The notes under the pieces: model-generated
Told to the model about the DNA's origin: nothing
The model's database searches: none
What the model saw: only the letters and a program-made list of their open reading frames with translations
Assembly: GCA_030642005.1 (NCBI GenBank)
Contig: DAOWOP010000141.1
Coordinates: 1-7,143 of the forward strand
Origin: Planctomycetales bacterium
Lineage (GTDB): Bacteria > Planctomycetota > Phycisphaerae > SM23-33
DNA length: 7,143 bases
Direction of reading: 5' to 3'
Shown here: positions 1 to 5,157 of the stretch, in pieces
Layout: the number at the start of each line of letters is the position of its first letter
Numbering within the stretch: position 1 is the first letter of the stretch
Program-made: the position numbers and the translations under genes

Positions 1-40
1 GCCCTGGGCTAAAAACGATTGCCCCTAACGGGGCTAAAAA
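1..40. repeat. Tandem pair of small hairpins, each followed by taaaaa
   Basis: Two short hairpins stand in a row. The first has arms gccc/gggc (1-4 and 6-9, one-base loop). The second has arms gcccc/ggggc (21-25 and 30-34) around the loop taac. Each is followed by the same A-rich tail, so gggctaaaaa occurs at 6-15 and again at 31-40, 25 bp apart. The second could form a real stem; the first loop is too small for a stable hairpin in RNA. It may be a repeat family or the remains of a terminator for a gene left of the window. Confidence 0.45.
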
Positions 41-57
41 GTAAGTAGCGCTGTCAT

Positions 58-78
58 AGTAGTCAGTGGTCGGTGGTC
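58..78. repeat. Heptamer array, three units (RGTRGTC)
   Basis: Three head-to-tail 7-bp units, agtagtc, agtggtc and ggtggtc, lie in the leader in front of the reductase gene. They resemble the longer heptamer arrays at 4728-4762 and 4770-4797 in unit length and in the RGT start of each unit. Confidence 0.55.
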
Positions 79-118
79 GGCAAAGGCAACTAACGACCAT
101 AATCGGCTGCCGATTTTC

Positions 119-124
119 TATAAC
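119..124 (+). promoter_or_regulatory. Candidate -10 box of the reductase gene
   Basis: TATAAC ends six bases before the ATG at 131, which would put the transcription start at or within a base or two of the start codon. There is no Shine-Dalgarno sequence in the bases before the ATG, in keeping with a leaderless mRNA. No convincing -35 hexamer is visible 16-18 bp upstream, so the call rests on the -10 match and its position. Confidence 0.35.
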
Positions 125-130
125 GTCACC

Positions 131-856
131 ATGGAATTGACTGGCAAAGTAGTGTTGGTTACTGGCTCTGCCCGGCGGATTGGGCGGGCGATTGCCCTGG
201 CGCTGGCCCGGGCCGGGGCCGACGTGATTATTCATTACAACCGCTCGCGAACCGATGCCGAGGCGACGGCCAGGCAAATCCGCGCACTGGGCGTCGAGGC
301 AGTTGCCATCCAGGCCGACCTGTCTGAACCACAGCAAATCGCCGAGATGTTCGACGCGGTTGCCGAGAAATTCGGCCGGTTGGACGTATTGGTTAACAAC
401 GCGGCTGTATTTGAACGTACGCCTATCGAAACACTCTCGGCCGAGCAGTGGGACACGCAGATGAACCTCAACGCTCGCGCACCGGCATTGTGTATCCGCT
501 GCGCCATGCCGTTGATGCGCGACGGCGGGGCCATCATTAACATCACCGACATCGCCGCCGAGAAGCCCCTGGCGGGCTACCCGGCCTACTGCGCATCCAA
601 AGCCGCCTTGCTGGGGTTGACCAAAAGCGCCGCAAAGGCATTGGCCGGCAGGAACATCCGCGTCAACGCCGTCGCGCCGGGCGCGATCCTCTGGGCCGAA
701 GGCATCTCCGAAGAAAAAAAACAGGTCGTGCTGAATCAAATCCCCCTGAAGCGCCTCGGCTGTCCCGACGACATCGCCGCCGCGGTGGTCTTCCTCGCCA
801 AACACGATTACATCACAGGCCAAACTCTCCGCATCGCCGGCGGGTGGCACATGTAG
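131..856 (+). CDS. Short-chain dehydrogenase/reductase, pteridine reductase (PTR1/FolM) type
   Basis: A 241-residue cytoplasmic SDR enzyme, the usual length for a single Rossmann-domain reductase. The cofactor motif is TGSARRIG at 11-18. HYNRS at 35-39 places a basic residue where NADPH-preferring members have one. NNAAVF is at 89-94 and the catalytic Y153-x-x-x-K157 lies in YPAYCASK. The position of the usual catalytic serine is aspartate (NITD, D140), and the substrate loop reads APGAILW (182-188). Both traits mark the pteridine reductase/dihydromonapterin reductase branch rather than FabG. Members reduce dihydropterins or dihydrofolate with NADPH, so a role in folate or pterin metabolism is likely. 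The start is supported by the normal family N-terminus (ELTGKVVLVTG), although no ribosome site precedes it. The gene stands alone and converges on an acetyltransferase gene. The family is sure; the substrate is inferred. Confidence 0.88.
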   Translation: MELTGKVVLVTGSARRIGRAIALALARAGADVIIHYNRSRTDAEATARQIRALGVEAVAIQADLSEPQQIAEMFDAVAEKFGRLDVLVNNAAVFERTPIETLSAEQWDTQMNLNARAPALCIRCAMPLMRDGGAIINITDIAAEKPLAGYPAYCASKAALLGLTKSAAKALAGRNIRVNAVAPGAILWAEGISEEKKQVVLNQIPLKRLGCPDDIAAAVVFLAKHDYITGQTLRIAGGWHM

Positions 857-887
857 GCTGGGACGAAGCGCAGCGCAGTCCCGGCAA
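852..887. repeat. Hairpin repeat element overlapping the reductase stop codon
   Basis: A stem pairs 857-864 with 878-885 (arm ctgggac against gtcccgg, one G-T pair) around a 13-base loop in the 39-bp gap between two convergent genes. The element starts on the stop codon of the reductase. Its ends (tgtaggct and agtcccggcaa) recur at 3780-3837, just after another stop codon. It may act as a two-way terminator, but no T-run follows the stem on either strand. Confidence 0.5.
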
Positions 888-895
888 TTCGCCTT

Positions 896-1444
896 TCAAA
901 GTCCCGACAGGGTCGGATAGGTCAAGACCTTGCAGACCATCTCCCAGCCGCGGTCGGCGTCTTTGGAAGTCATGTCCGGCACGAAGCCGAAATCAAGGTA
1001 GGTTTTAATGGCAGGGATGCGACTGGTCTCGGTGCGGAGCAGTGCCCGGCGGTGCCCAAGTGCGCCGAGGCGATTCATCGCTATGGTCATCATTGGCTTG
1101 CTCAGGCCCTTCCGGCGATGCTCCGGTACGATCGCGACCCAGTGTATGAGTCCCCACCGCCGGCGGTGATAGTTCCGCTCGTACCAGGCGGTGATGGTCC
1201 CGACGTCGCAGCCGTCCGGCGCTGTCAAAAAATAGCACCGCTGCTCCAAGGCCGACACGTCAGCGCCGAAGGCCCTCTCAAAAATCTCGCCGGCATTTGG
1301 TCGTGAGTCGGAAACCCGCTGCAACCGGACCCACGTATCCTTGTCGCCGGGACGGTAAAGACGCATCCGATACCCGTCAGGCAGAGGATATTGAGGGATA
1401 TTCTTCATGTCTTCCCGCACCATGATCAGAGGAATGTTTTCCAT
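896..1444 (-). CDS. GNAT-family N-acetyltransferase
   Basis: A 182-residue protein with the single GNAT fold, which transfers an acetyl group from acetyl-CoA to an amine. The central strand and acetyl-CoA pyrophosphate loop are IHWVAIVPEHRRKGLS (about residues 100-115). Here R-R-K-G-L-S is a variant of the usual Q/R-x-x-G-x-G/A loop. The C-terminal part (LRTETSRIPAIKTYLDFGF) matches the late GNAT motif in which a residue near a Y/F-x-x-x-G-F stretch contacts CoA. The start at 1444 is favoured by a GGAG sequence six bases upstream (1451-1454 on the complementary strand). Internal Met codons at residues 8 and 13 are weaker choices. It is divergent from nadB and convergent with the reductase gene, so it is probably transcribed alone. 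The substrate cannot be told from the sequence. Confidence 0.85.
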   Translation of the reverse strand: MENIPLIMVREDMKNIPQYPLPDGYRMRLYRPGDKDTWVRLQRVSDSRPNAGEIFERAFGADVSALEQRCYFLTAPDGCDVGTITAWYERNYHRRRWGLIHWVAIVPEHRRKGLSKPMMTIAMNRLGALGHRRALLRTETSRIPAIKTYLDFGFVPDMTSKDADRGWEMVCKVLTYPTLSGL

Positions 1445-1478
1445 CGCAGACTCCGGCCAATCAATTCAGCGTCCGGGC

Positions 1479-1484
1479 ATTATA
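1479..1484 (-). promoter_or_regulatory. Candidate -10 box of the acetyltransferase gene
   Basis: On the minus strand this reads TATAAT, a perfect -10 match. It would start an mRNA near 1472 with a leader of about 28 nt that includes the GGAG ribosome site. No good -35 hexamer lies at the right distance, so an activator or a different sigma factor may be involved. Confidence 0.4.
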
Positions 1485-1518
1485 TGAAAGGGAAAAAGGG
1501 GTTGGGAGCCTTTTTCGT

Positions 1519-1548
1519 TTGTTGCAATTCCCATCCTGGTGCTATAGT
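1519..1548 (+). promoter_or_regulatory. Candidate nadB promoter
   Basis: The -10 box TATAGT is at 1543-1548. Possible -35 boxes are TTGTTG (1519-1524, 18-bp spacer) or TTGCAA (1522-1527, 15-bp spacer). Transcription would begin near 1555, only about four bases before the ATG at 1559, and no Shine-Dalgarno sequence is present. This is a second case of a nearly leaderless transcript in the window. Confidence 0.45.
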
Positions 1549-1558
1549 AACGCCGGTT

Positions 1559-3193
1559 ATGGATAAGCCGTATTTACAGCACCGATATTTATTAAGTTTC
1601 GACAGCCGGGACATCGGGCACATCTTCACGGACGTGCTGGTAATCGGCGCAGGCGCCGCCGGGCTGCGGGCTGCCTTGGCGGCGGCGGGAAATGCGCAGG
1701 TGCTGGTCCTGACAAAGGGCCAAACCACCCAGTCCAACACCTACGACGCCCAGGGCGGTATCGCCGCGGCAATGGCCGAGAGCGATTCGATCGAGTCGCA
1801 CATAGCCGACACCATCGCCTGCGCCGCCGGGATGGGCGACGAGTCGGTAATCCGCCGGGTCGTTTCCGAGGCGCCCGACGCCATCGCCGAGATGATCGAG
1901 TGGTCCCTGCCGGTGGATATCGAAGGCGGCAAGATCGCCCTTGGCCGGGAGGGCGCGCACTCTGCCGACCGCGTCGTCCACGCCCACGGCGACGCCACAG
2001 GAAAATACCTTGCCGAGACACTCATCGCCCGTGCAAAGGACCACGAAAATATCAAGATTTTCGAGAACTGCTTCGTGGTCGATTTGCTGACCGACGACGG
2101 CGACGGCGCGGTCGTCGGCGCACTGACGTTTCATAGCCGCTACGGCCTGCAGATGCTCTGGGCGAAGCAGACGATTCTCGCCGCCGGTGGGGCAGGGATG
2201 CTGTGGCGAGAGACCTCCAACCCACCCTGCTCGACCGCCGACGCCGTCGCCATAGCCTTTCGCGCCGGAGCGGAACTGGCCGAGATGGAAATGATGCAGT
2301 TCCACCCCACCACGCTCTACATCGCCGGCGCGACCCGCGCCCTGATAAGCGAGGCAGTCCGCGGCGAGGGCGCGTACCTCATCGACCGCGAGGGATACCG
2401 CTTCATGGGCGACTACCACGAAGCCGGCGAACTTGCCCCCCGCGACGTCGTCAGCAGGGCCATCGCCGCACATACGGCCAAGACCGGATCCACGCACGTC
2501 TTTCTCGATGTCCGGCACATCGGAGCCGAGCGGTTCAAGCGACGCTTCCCGCAGATTTACCAACTGTGCACGGATTTCGATATAGATATTGAGGCCGACC
2601 TTATCCCCGTCCGCCCCGCAGCCCATTACATGATCGGCGGCGTCAAGGCCGATGTCGAAGGCAGGACCTCGCTTCCGGGACTGTGGGCGTGCGGCGAGGC
2701 TGCCTGCACGGGTTTGCACGGGGCAAACCGCCTGGCGAGCAACTCCCTGCTGGAGACGCTGGTGGCGGGCAAGGCCGCCGGTATCGAAGCAAGCGCTGCT
2801 GCCAGTCAGACAAACGCGAAACTCACAGCCAGGCGAATAACCTCGGTCAATCCGCATTCGGACCGGACCGAACTGGACCTGGCCGACATACGCAACTCGC
2901 TGCGGTCGATAATGTGGCGCAACGCCGGCATCGTCCGCTCTGGTGCGAGGCTGACTGAAACGAAGGAGATTATCGGCTTCTGGGGCAGTTACGTCATGGA
3001 CAAGGAGTTTTTCGACCCTGCCGGTTGGGAGGTCCAGAACATGCTGACGGCCTCGATGCTGGTCGTCGAGTGCGCCTTCCGCCGGGCGGAAACCCGCGGC
3101 GTCCACCACCGCAAGGACTTTCCCGAAACCGACCCCGCATGGGCAAGACGACAAATACTCCGACGCACCGAACAACAACTGGTCGTTACATAG
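1559..3193 (+). CDS. nadB: L-aspartate oxidase (NadB)
   Basis: A 544-residue flavoprotein, close to the usual 520-550. It oxidises L-aspartate to iminoaspartate with oxygen or fumarate as acceptor; NadA then makes quinolinate for NAD synthesis in the cytoplasm. The FAD-binding glycine motif is VIGAGAAGL (28-36), followed by the SNTYDAQGGIAAA loop (59-71). Substrate and catalytic positions of the succinate dehydrogenase/aspartate oxidase family are present: REGAHS (130-135), QFHPT with H249, LAPRDVVSR with R295, and AHYMIGG with H356. The second FAD stretch is GLWACGEAACTGLHGANRLASNSLLE (374-399). The C-terminal helical domain follows. The open frame extends upstream to 1391, but that part overlaps the acetyltransferase gene and has no family similarity. 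The ATG at 1559 gives the typical N-terminus (RYLLSFDSRDIGHIFTDVLV). nadA and nadC are not in the window. Confidence 0.95.
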   Translation: MDKPYLQHRYLLSFDSRDIGHIFTDVLVIGAGAAGLRAALAAAGNAQVLVLTKGQTTQSNTYDAQGGIAAAMAESDSIESHIADTIACAAGMGDESVIRRVVSEAPDAIAEMIEWSLPVDIEGGKIALGREGAHSADRVVHAHGDATGKYLAETLIARAKDHENIKIFENCFVVDLLTDDGDGAVVGALTFHSRYGLQMLWAKQTILAAGGAGMLWRETSNPPCSTADAVAIAFRAGAELAEMEMMQFHPTTLYIAGATRALISEAVRGEGAYLIDREGYRFMGDYHEAGELAPRDVVSRAIAAHTAKTGSTHVFLDVRHIGAERFKRRFPQIYQLCTDFDIDIEADLIPVRPAAHYMIGGVKADVEGRTSLPGLWACGEAACTGLHGANRLASNSLLETLVAGKAAGIEASAAASQTNAKLTARRITSVNPHSDRTELDLADIRNSLRSIMWRNAGIVRSGARLTETKEIIGFWGSYVMDKEFFDPAGWEVQNMLTASMLVVECAFRRAETRGVHHRKDFPETDPAWARRQILRRTEQQLVVT

Positions 3194-3228
3194 GGCAGAA
3201 AAAGCCCTGAACCACAAAGAGAGTAAAA

Positions 3229-3777
3229 ATGACAAAGAGAGAAATCGCATCGCTGGCGTGCAAAATCCTGGCCGTCTATACCCTGCTGAAGATACCACAG
3301 TATATCCCGGGTCTTTACTTCCTCCTGTTTGGAATTTTTGTAGAGGAACTTCGATATGAAAGCACGGTTCCGTTTTTCTGGCAACTTTCGACAACCCTTG
3401 TCCCGACCTTGCTTTATCTTGTAGTTGGGATACTACTGTGGTGCAGGTCAAACGCCCTGGCGGGCAAAATGGTTTCCGATGAGCAAACGGAAGAAGGGCA
3501 ATCCCGGATTTCAGGGCAGGCGGTTTCGGCAATTGCTTTCTCCATCGTAGGCCTGGTGGTCTTGGTCCACGCCATACCGCGAATAACCAGCGTTCTGTCC
3601 TATCTGGCGTTTCAGCCTGCCGCGGAGTTTGAGGGCAGATGGACAGCCAATGTAATTGCCGAACTGACCGCTCTTGGTGTGCAGGTAATCCTGGGCGCGG
3701 TGCTGTTGATGGGCGGACGGACGTTGTCGCGCCTGGTAATGTCCATCCGCACCGCAGGGCTGAAGAACGAGGATTAG
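3229..3777 (+). CDS. Membrane protein of unknown function, four predicted helices
   Basis: A 182-residue protein I cannot assign to a family. It has hydrophobic stretches at about residues 8-36, 51-72, 97-119 and 141-163, enough for four membrane helices. A polar loop (about 73-96, rich in E, Q and S) lies between the second and third, and the short charged tail ends in KNED. There is no cleavable signal peptide pattern and no obvious catalytic motif. The start is supported by an AGAGAG-like ribosome site about five bases upstream. It begins 35 bp after nadB in the same direction, so it may be co-transcribed, although a shared role with NAD synthesis is not evident. Its codon use looks less GC-biased than that of nadB. 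It is a real gene by its length, ribosome site and regular helix pattern; the function is unknown. Confidence 0.75.
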   Translation: MTKREIASLACKILAVYTLLKIPQYIPGLYFLLFGIFVEELRYESTVPFFWQLSTTLVPTLLYLVVGILLWCRSNALAGKMVSDEQTEEGQSRISGQAVSAIAFSIVGLVVLVHAIPRITSVLSYLAFQPAAEFEGRWTANVIAELTALGVQVILGAVLLMGGRTLSRLVMSIRTAGLKNED

Positions 3778-3779
3778 AT

Positions 3780-3837
3780 TGTAGGCTTGACCGGAGCGAC
3801 ACATAGTGTTCCTTTGGGAAGCGGAGTCCCGGCAAAT
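3780..3837. repeat. Second copy of the stop-codon-proximal repeat element, with an insert
   Basis: The element begins two bases after the stop codon of the membrane protein gene. It shares tgtaggct at its left end and agtcccggcaa at its right end with the element at 852-887. Between them it carries about 20 extra bases. The shared ends and the same placement right behind a gene suggest one dispersed family. The bases that follow (to 3933) hold no gene; they include an imperfect stem with arms ggacag (3852-3857) and ctgtcc (3883-3888). Confidence 0.45.
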
Positions 3838-3933
3838 CTGTTTGCGCATTGGGACAGAGCCCAGCGGCGTATCCGACGGCTGCTGTCCACCGACCCTTGC
3901 CACTCTGCGAGGTAGATTCGCTGCGTGGCGCGA

Positions 3934-3955
3934 GTCGGGCCGAGTCATGCCCGAC
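3934..3955 (-). terminator. Hairpin just past the small coiled-coil gene
   Basis: A perfect 7-bp stem (gtcgggc at 3934-3940 with gcccgac at 3949-3955, 8-base loop) lies two bases beyond the stop codon of the minus-strand gene. The position fits a terminator or an mRNA 3' end stabiliser. There is no T-run after it, so it is not a classical intrinsic terminator. Confidence 0.4.
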
Positions 3956-3957
3956 CT

Positions 3958-4149
3958 TTACCCGCCTTCGGGCAACTGGCGCTGAAGGAACGCTATCTGG
4001 TCTTCCATGTCTTTTATCTGGTCGGTCAGAATCTCGCCTGCCTGCGGATCGGTTGTGTCCGCACGACGCTGGGACAGTTCCTTTATCTCCAGCAGCAGCC
4101 GTTCTATCTGCGCCTTGACGTCGGTTTCAGGATTAAACTCTTTCGACAT
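3958..4149 (-). CDS. Small coiled-coil protein of unknown function
   Basis: A 63-residue, highly charged soluble protein. Residues about 12-30 (VKAQIERLLLEIKELSQRR) and 40-58 (EILTDQIKDMEDQIAFLQRQ) show heptad-like spacing of L/I residues and would form two helices joined by a short TTDPQAG linker. This looks like a helical hairpin or dimeric coiled coil. There is no signal peptide, membrane segment or cysteine. The frame opens further upstream to 4215, but the ATG at 4149 has a GGAG ribosome site with eight bases of spacing, and the upstream extension is a basic stretch of different composition. A TATAAT -10 match stands about 50 bp upstream, so it is likely its own transcription unit. I do not recognise the family. 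Confidence 0.65.
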   Translation of the reverse strand: MSKEFNPETDVKAQIERLLLEIKELSQRRADTTDPQAGEILTDQIKDMEDQIAFLQRQLPEGG

Positions 4150-4203
4150 TGTCGTAACTCCAATTCTCTTTCGCCGGCTGCCTCGTTGCTTCCCGGCACT
4201 CCT

Positions 4204-4209
4204 ATTATA
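4204..4209 (-). promoter_or_regulatory. Candidate -10 box of the small coiled-coil gene
   Basis: The minus strand reads TATAAT here, which would give a leader of roughly 48 nt ending in the GGAG ribosome site. No clear -35 box was seen. Confidence 0.4.
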
Positions 4210-4247
4210 TCGCAAAGTCCCAAAAATATCTTCACTCTCATCAACCC

Positions 4248-4277
4248 AAAGCCGACGGATTGCTATCCGTCGGCTTT
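4248..4277. terminator. Perfect 13-bp hairpin, possible two-way terminator
   Basis: The arms aaagccgacggat (4248-4260) and atccgtcggcttt (4265-4277) pair perfectly around the loop tgct. With AAA on one side and TTT on the other it has terminator polarity in both directions, but the T-run is short. It lies upstream of the coiled-coil gene and its -10 box, where it could shield them from incoming minus-strand transcription. Confidence 0.5.
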
Positions 4278-4350
4278 ATGCCGAATGGACGTTTTTCAAC
4301 GCTTGACCACGATCTACCTACTCAAATGGGACGCACCCGCAGGCAGGAAA

Positions 4351-4476
4351 AAATTCGGAAAGATACGGAACAATTGGGAACAATACGGAACAATACGGAA
4401 CGATTCGGAACAATTCGGAAAGATTCGGAAAGAATGGGAAAGTTTGGGAAAGTTTGGGAAAGTTTGGGAAAGTTTT
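4351..4476. repeat. Tandem array with exact 10-bp period, twelve units
   Basis: Twelve consecutive 10-bp units run from 4351 to 4470 without a single insertion or deletion, and a thirteenth decays into agttttaaaa. Every unit ends in GGAA, and most fit MRATWCGGAA. Units drift along the array: caatacggaa twice in the left half, cgattcggaa/caattcggaa in the middle, and three identical agtttgggaa at the right end. Identical neighbours suggest local duplication by slippage or unequal exchange. The period is close to one DNA helical turn. Translation gives a 10-residue repeat in all frames, which argues against a protein-coding role. Confidence 0.9.
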
Positions 4477-4622
4477 AAAAACACGCAACTCCTTTATTTC
4501 CAAGCACTTACGCATTTTCGCCCCGAAAAACACCCGTTTTTTAATTCTCCGTCTTGCCTATCTTACCTGAATTACCCAGATTGTGGGTTAGAGCGGTTCG
4601 GAACAGGTTCGGTTTTGCGAAG

Positions 4623-4644
4623 CGGCAAGCCGCGTGGCTTGCCG
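4623..4644. repeat. Perfect 9-bp hairpin
   Basis: CGGCAAGCC (4623-4631) pairs with GGCTTGCCG (4636-4644) around the loop gcgt. No T-run follows on either strand, so a terminator role is unlikely. It stands alone between the 10-bp and 8-bp arrays. Confidence 0.5.
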
Positions 4645-4694
4645 TTCGGCGCTGTTCGCACGCACAATGGACGCCACTGGAACACACGGTCAAT

Positions 4695-4718
4695 TGGTTG
4701 ACTGGTTGACTGGTTGAT
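4695..4718. repeat. Tandem 8-bp array (tggttgac), three units
   Basis: The units tggttgac, tggttgac and tggttgat follow each other directly. Degenerate octamers (tggtaaat, cggttcgg) continue to 4734, where the spacing changes to the 7-bp array. Confidence 0.7.
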
Positions 4719-4727
4719 TGGTAAATC

Positions 4728-4762
4728 GGTTCGGGGTTCGGAGTTCCGAGTTCAGGGTTCTG
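4728..4762. repeat. Heptamer array, five units (ggttcgg type)
   Basis: Five head-to-tail heptamers: ggttcgg, ggttcgg, agttccg, agttcag, ggttctg. All fit RGTTCNG, with no slip in the period. Confidence 0.7.
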
Positions 4763-4769
4763 TTTTTCT

Positions 4770-4797
4770 AGTCCCTGGTCCCAAGTCCCAAGTCCCT
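4770..4797. repeat. Heptamer array, four units (agtccca type)
   Basis: Four head-to-tail heptamers: agtccct, ggtccca, agtccca, agtccct. They begin seven bases (tttttct) after the preceding heptamer array and share its RGT unit start. Confidence 0.7.
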
Positions 4798-4829
4798 GTC
4801 TTCTCTCTATTCACTTGTCAAAGAACTTC

Positions 4830-4848
4830 GGCGCGCCTATATCGCGCC
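4830..4848. repeat. Small GC-arm inverted repeat
   Basis: GGCGCG (4830-4835) and CGCGCC (4843-4848) flank cctatat. The same bases can also be read as a near-direct repeat (cgcgcctatat, then cgcgcctctatat), so slippage could have produced it. No function is evident. Confidence 0.35.
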
Positions 4849-4865
4849 TCTATATTAACTTTTGT

Positions 4866-4893
4866 GTTCACGTTTGCGCGCGCAAACGTGAAC
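4866..4893. repeat. Perfect 28-bp palindrome, copy 1
   Basis: Two 14-bp halves, starting with gttcacgtttgcgc, are exact reverse complements with no spacer and meet in an 8-bp alternating GC core. The bases 4870-4900 recur at 4980-5010 with a single difference. T-rich bases lie before it and A-rich bases after it, the wrong order for an intrinsic terminator on either strand. Confidence 0.9.
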
Positions 4894-4978
4894 GAAAAAC
4901 GGGTCTGAAATCTGCAACTCCCGGCCTGGCCTGGACTTAATTTTTTTCAGAAAAATCCCAATGTGCGTTTTTTCCATC

Positions 4979-5000
4979 GACGTTTGCGCGCGCAAACGTC
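4979..5000. repeat. Perfect 22-bp palindrome, copy 2
   Basis: The halves gacgtttgcgc and gcgcaaacgtc are exact reverse complements. Compared with copy 1, one outer base pair is swapped (C4869/G4890 becomes G4979/C5000) and symmetry is kept. The following aacgaaaaac is shared with copy 1, so both copies derive from one element about 31 bp or longer, set 110 bp apart centre to centre. Confidence 0.9.
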
Positions 5001-5019
5001 AACGAAAAACTGTTCAAAA

Positions 5020-5157
5020 TGGGTGGCACCTTCAACCGGAACGAAGTGGAGGTTGTGGGTGTCCTGATGCCGGCCAATTGTGTGTTCTGAAGACGTTGTC
5101 TGTTTTCGTGGCAAGCACCCACAACCTGCGCTACGCTCCGGTTGAAGGTGGCACCCA
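5020..5157. repeat. Inverted pair of a 43-bp repeat
   Basis: The left arm 5020-5062 and the right arm 5115-5157 are reverse complements with about six or seven mismatches in 43, flanking 52 bp. The best conserved parts are caccttcaaccgga and aggttgtgggtg. Mismatches cluster in the middle of each arm, so the ends are better preserved. An mRNA through it would form a long stem. It may be two insertions of one dispersed repeat in opposite orientation or a single element with long arms. No frame inside encodes a transposase. Confidence 0.75.

Noticed and set aside
1391..1558. 56-codon N-terminal extension of NadB
   Set aside because: It overlaps the acetyltransferase gene, lacks family similarity and passes through the promoter-like region. 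The ATG at 1559 gives the typical NadB start.
1592..3835. 747-codon open frame on the minus strand
   Set aside because: It is the antisense shadow of nadB and the membrane protein gene, a common effect of GC-rich codon use. Its translation has no family-like motifs.
4318..4533. Minus-strand frame with a proline/phenylalanine repeat peptide
   Set aside because: It is the complementary reading of the same decamer array, with no ribosome site or domain.
3925..4701. 258-codon plus-strand frame across the 10-bp array
   Set aside because: It overlaps the better-supported coiled-coil gene, runs through a perfect hairpin, and owes its length to the stop-free 10-bp repeat. The repeated peptide appears in every frame.
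4866..5000. Palindromes as intrinsic terminators
   Set aside because: The T-run precedes and the A-run follows each stem, so neither strand has a T-run after the hairpin.
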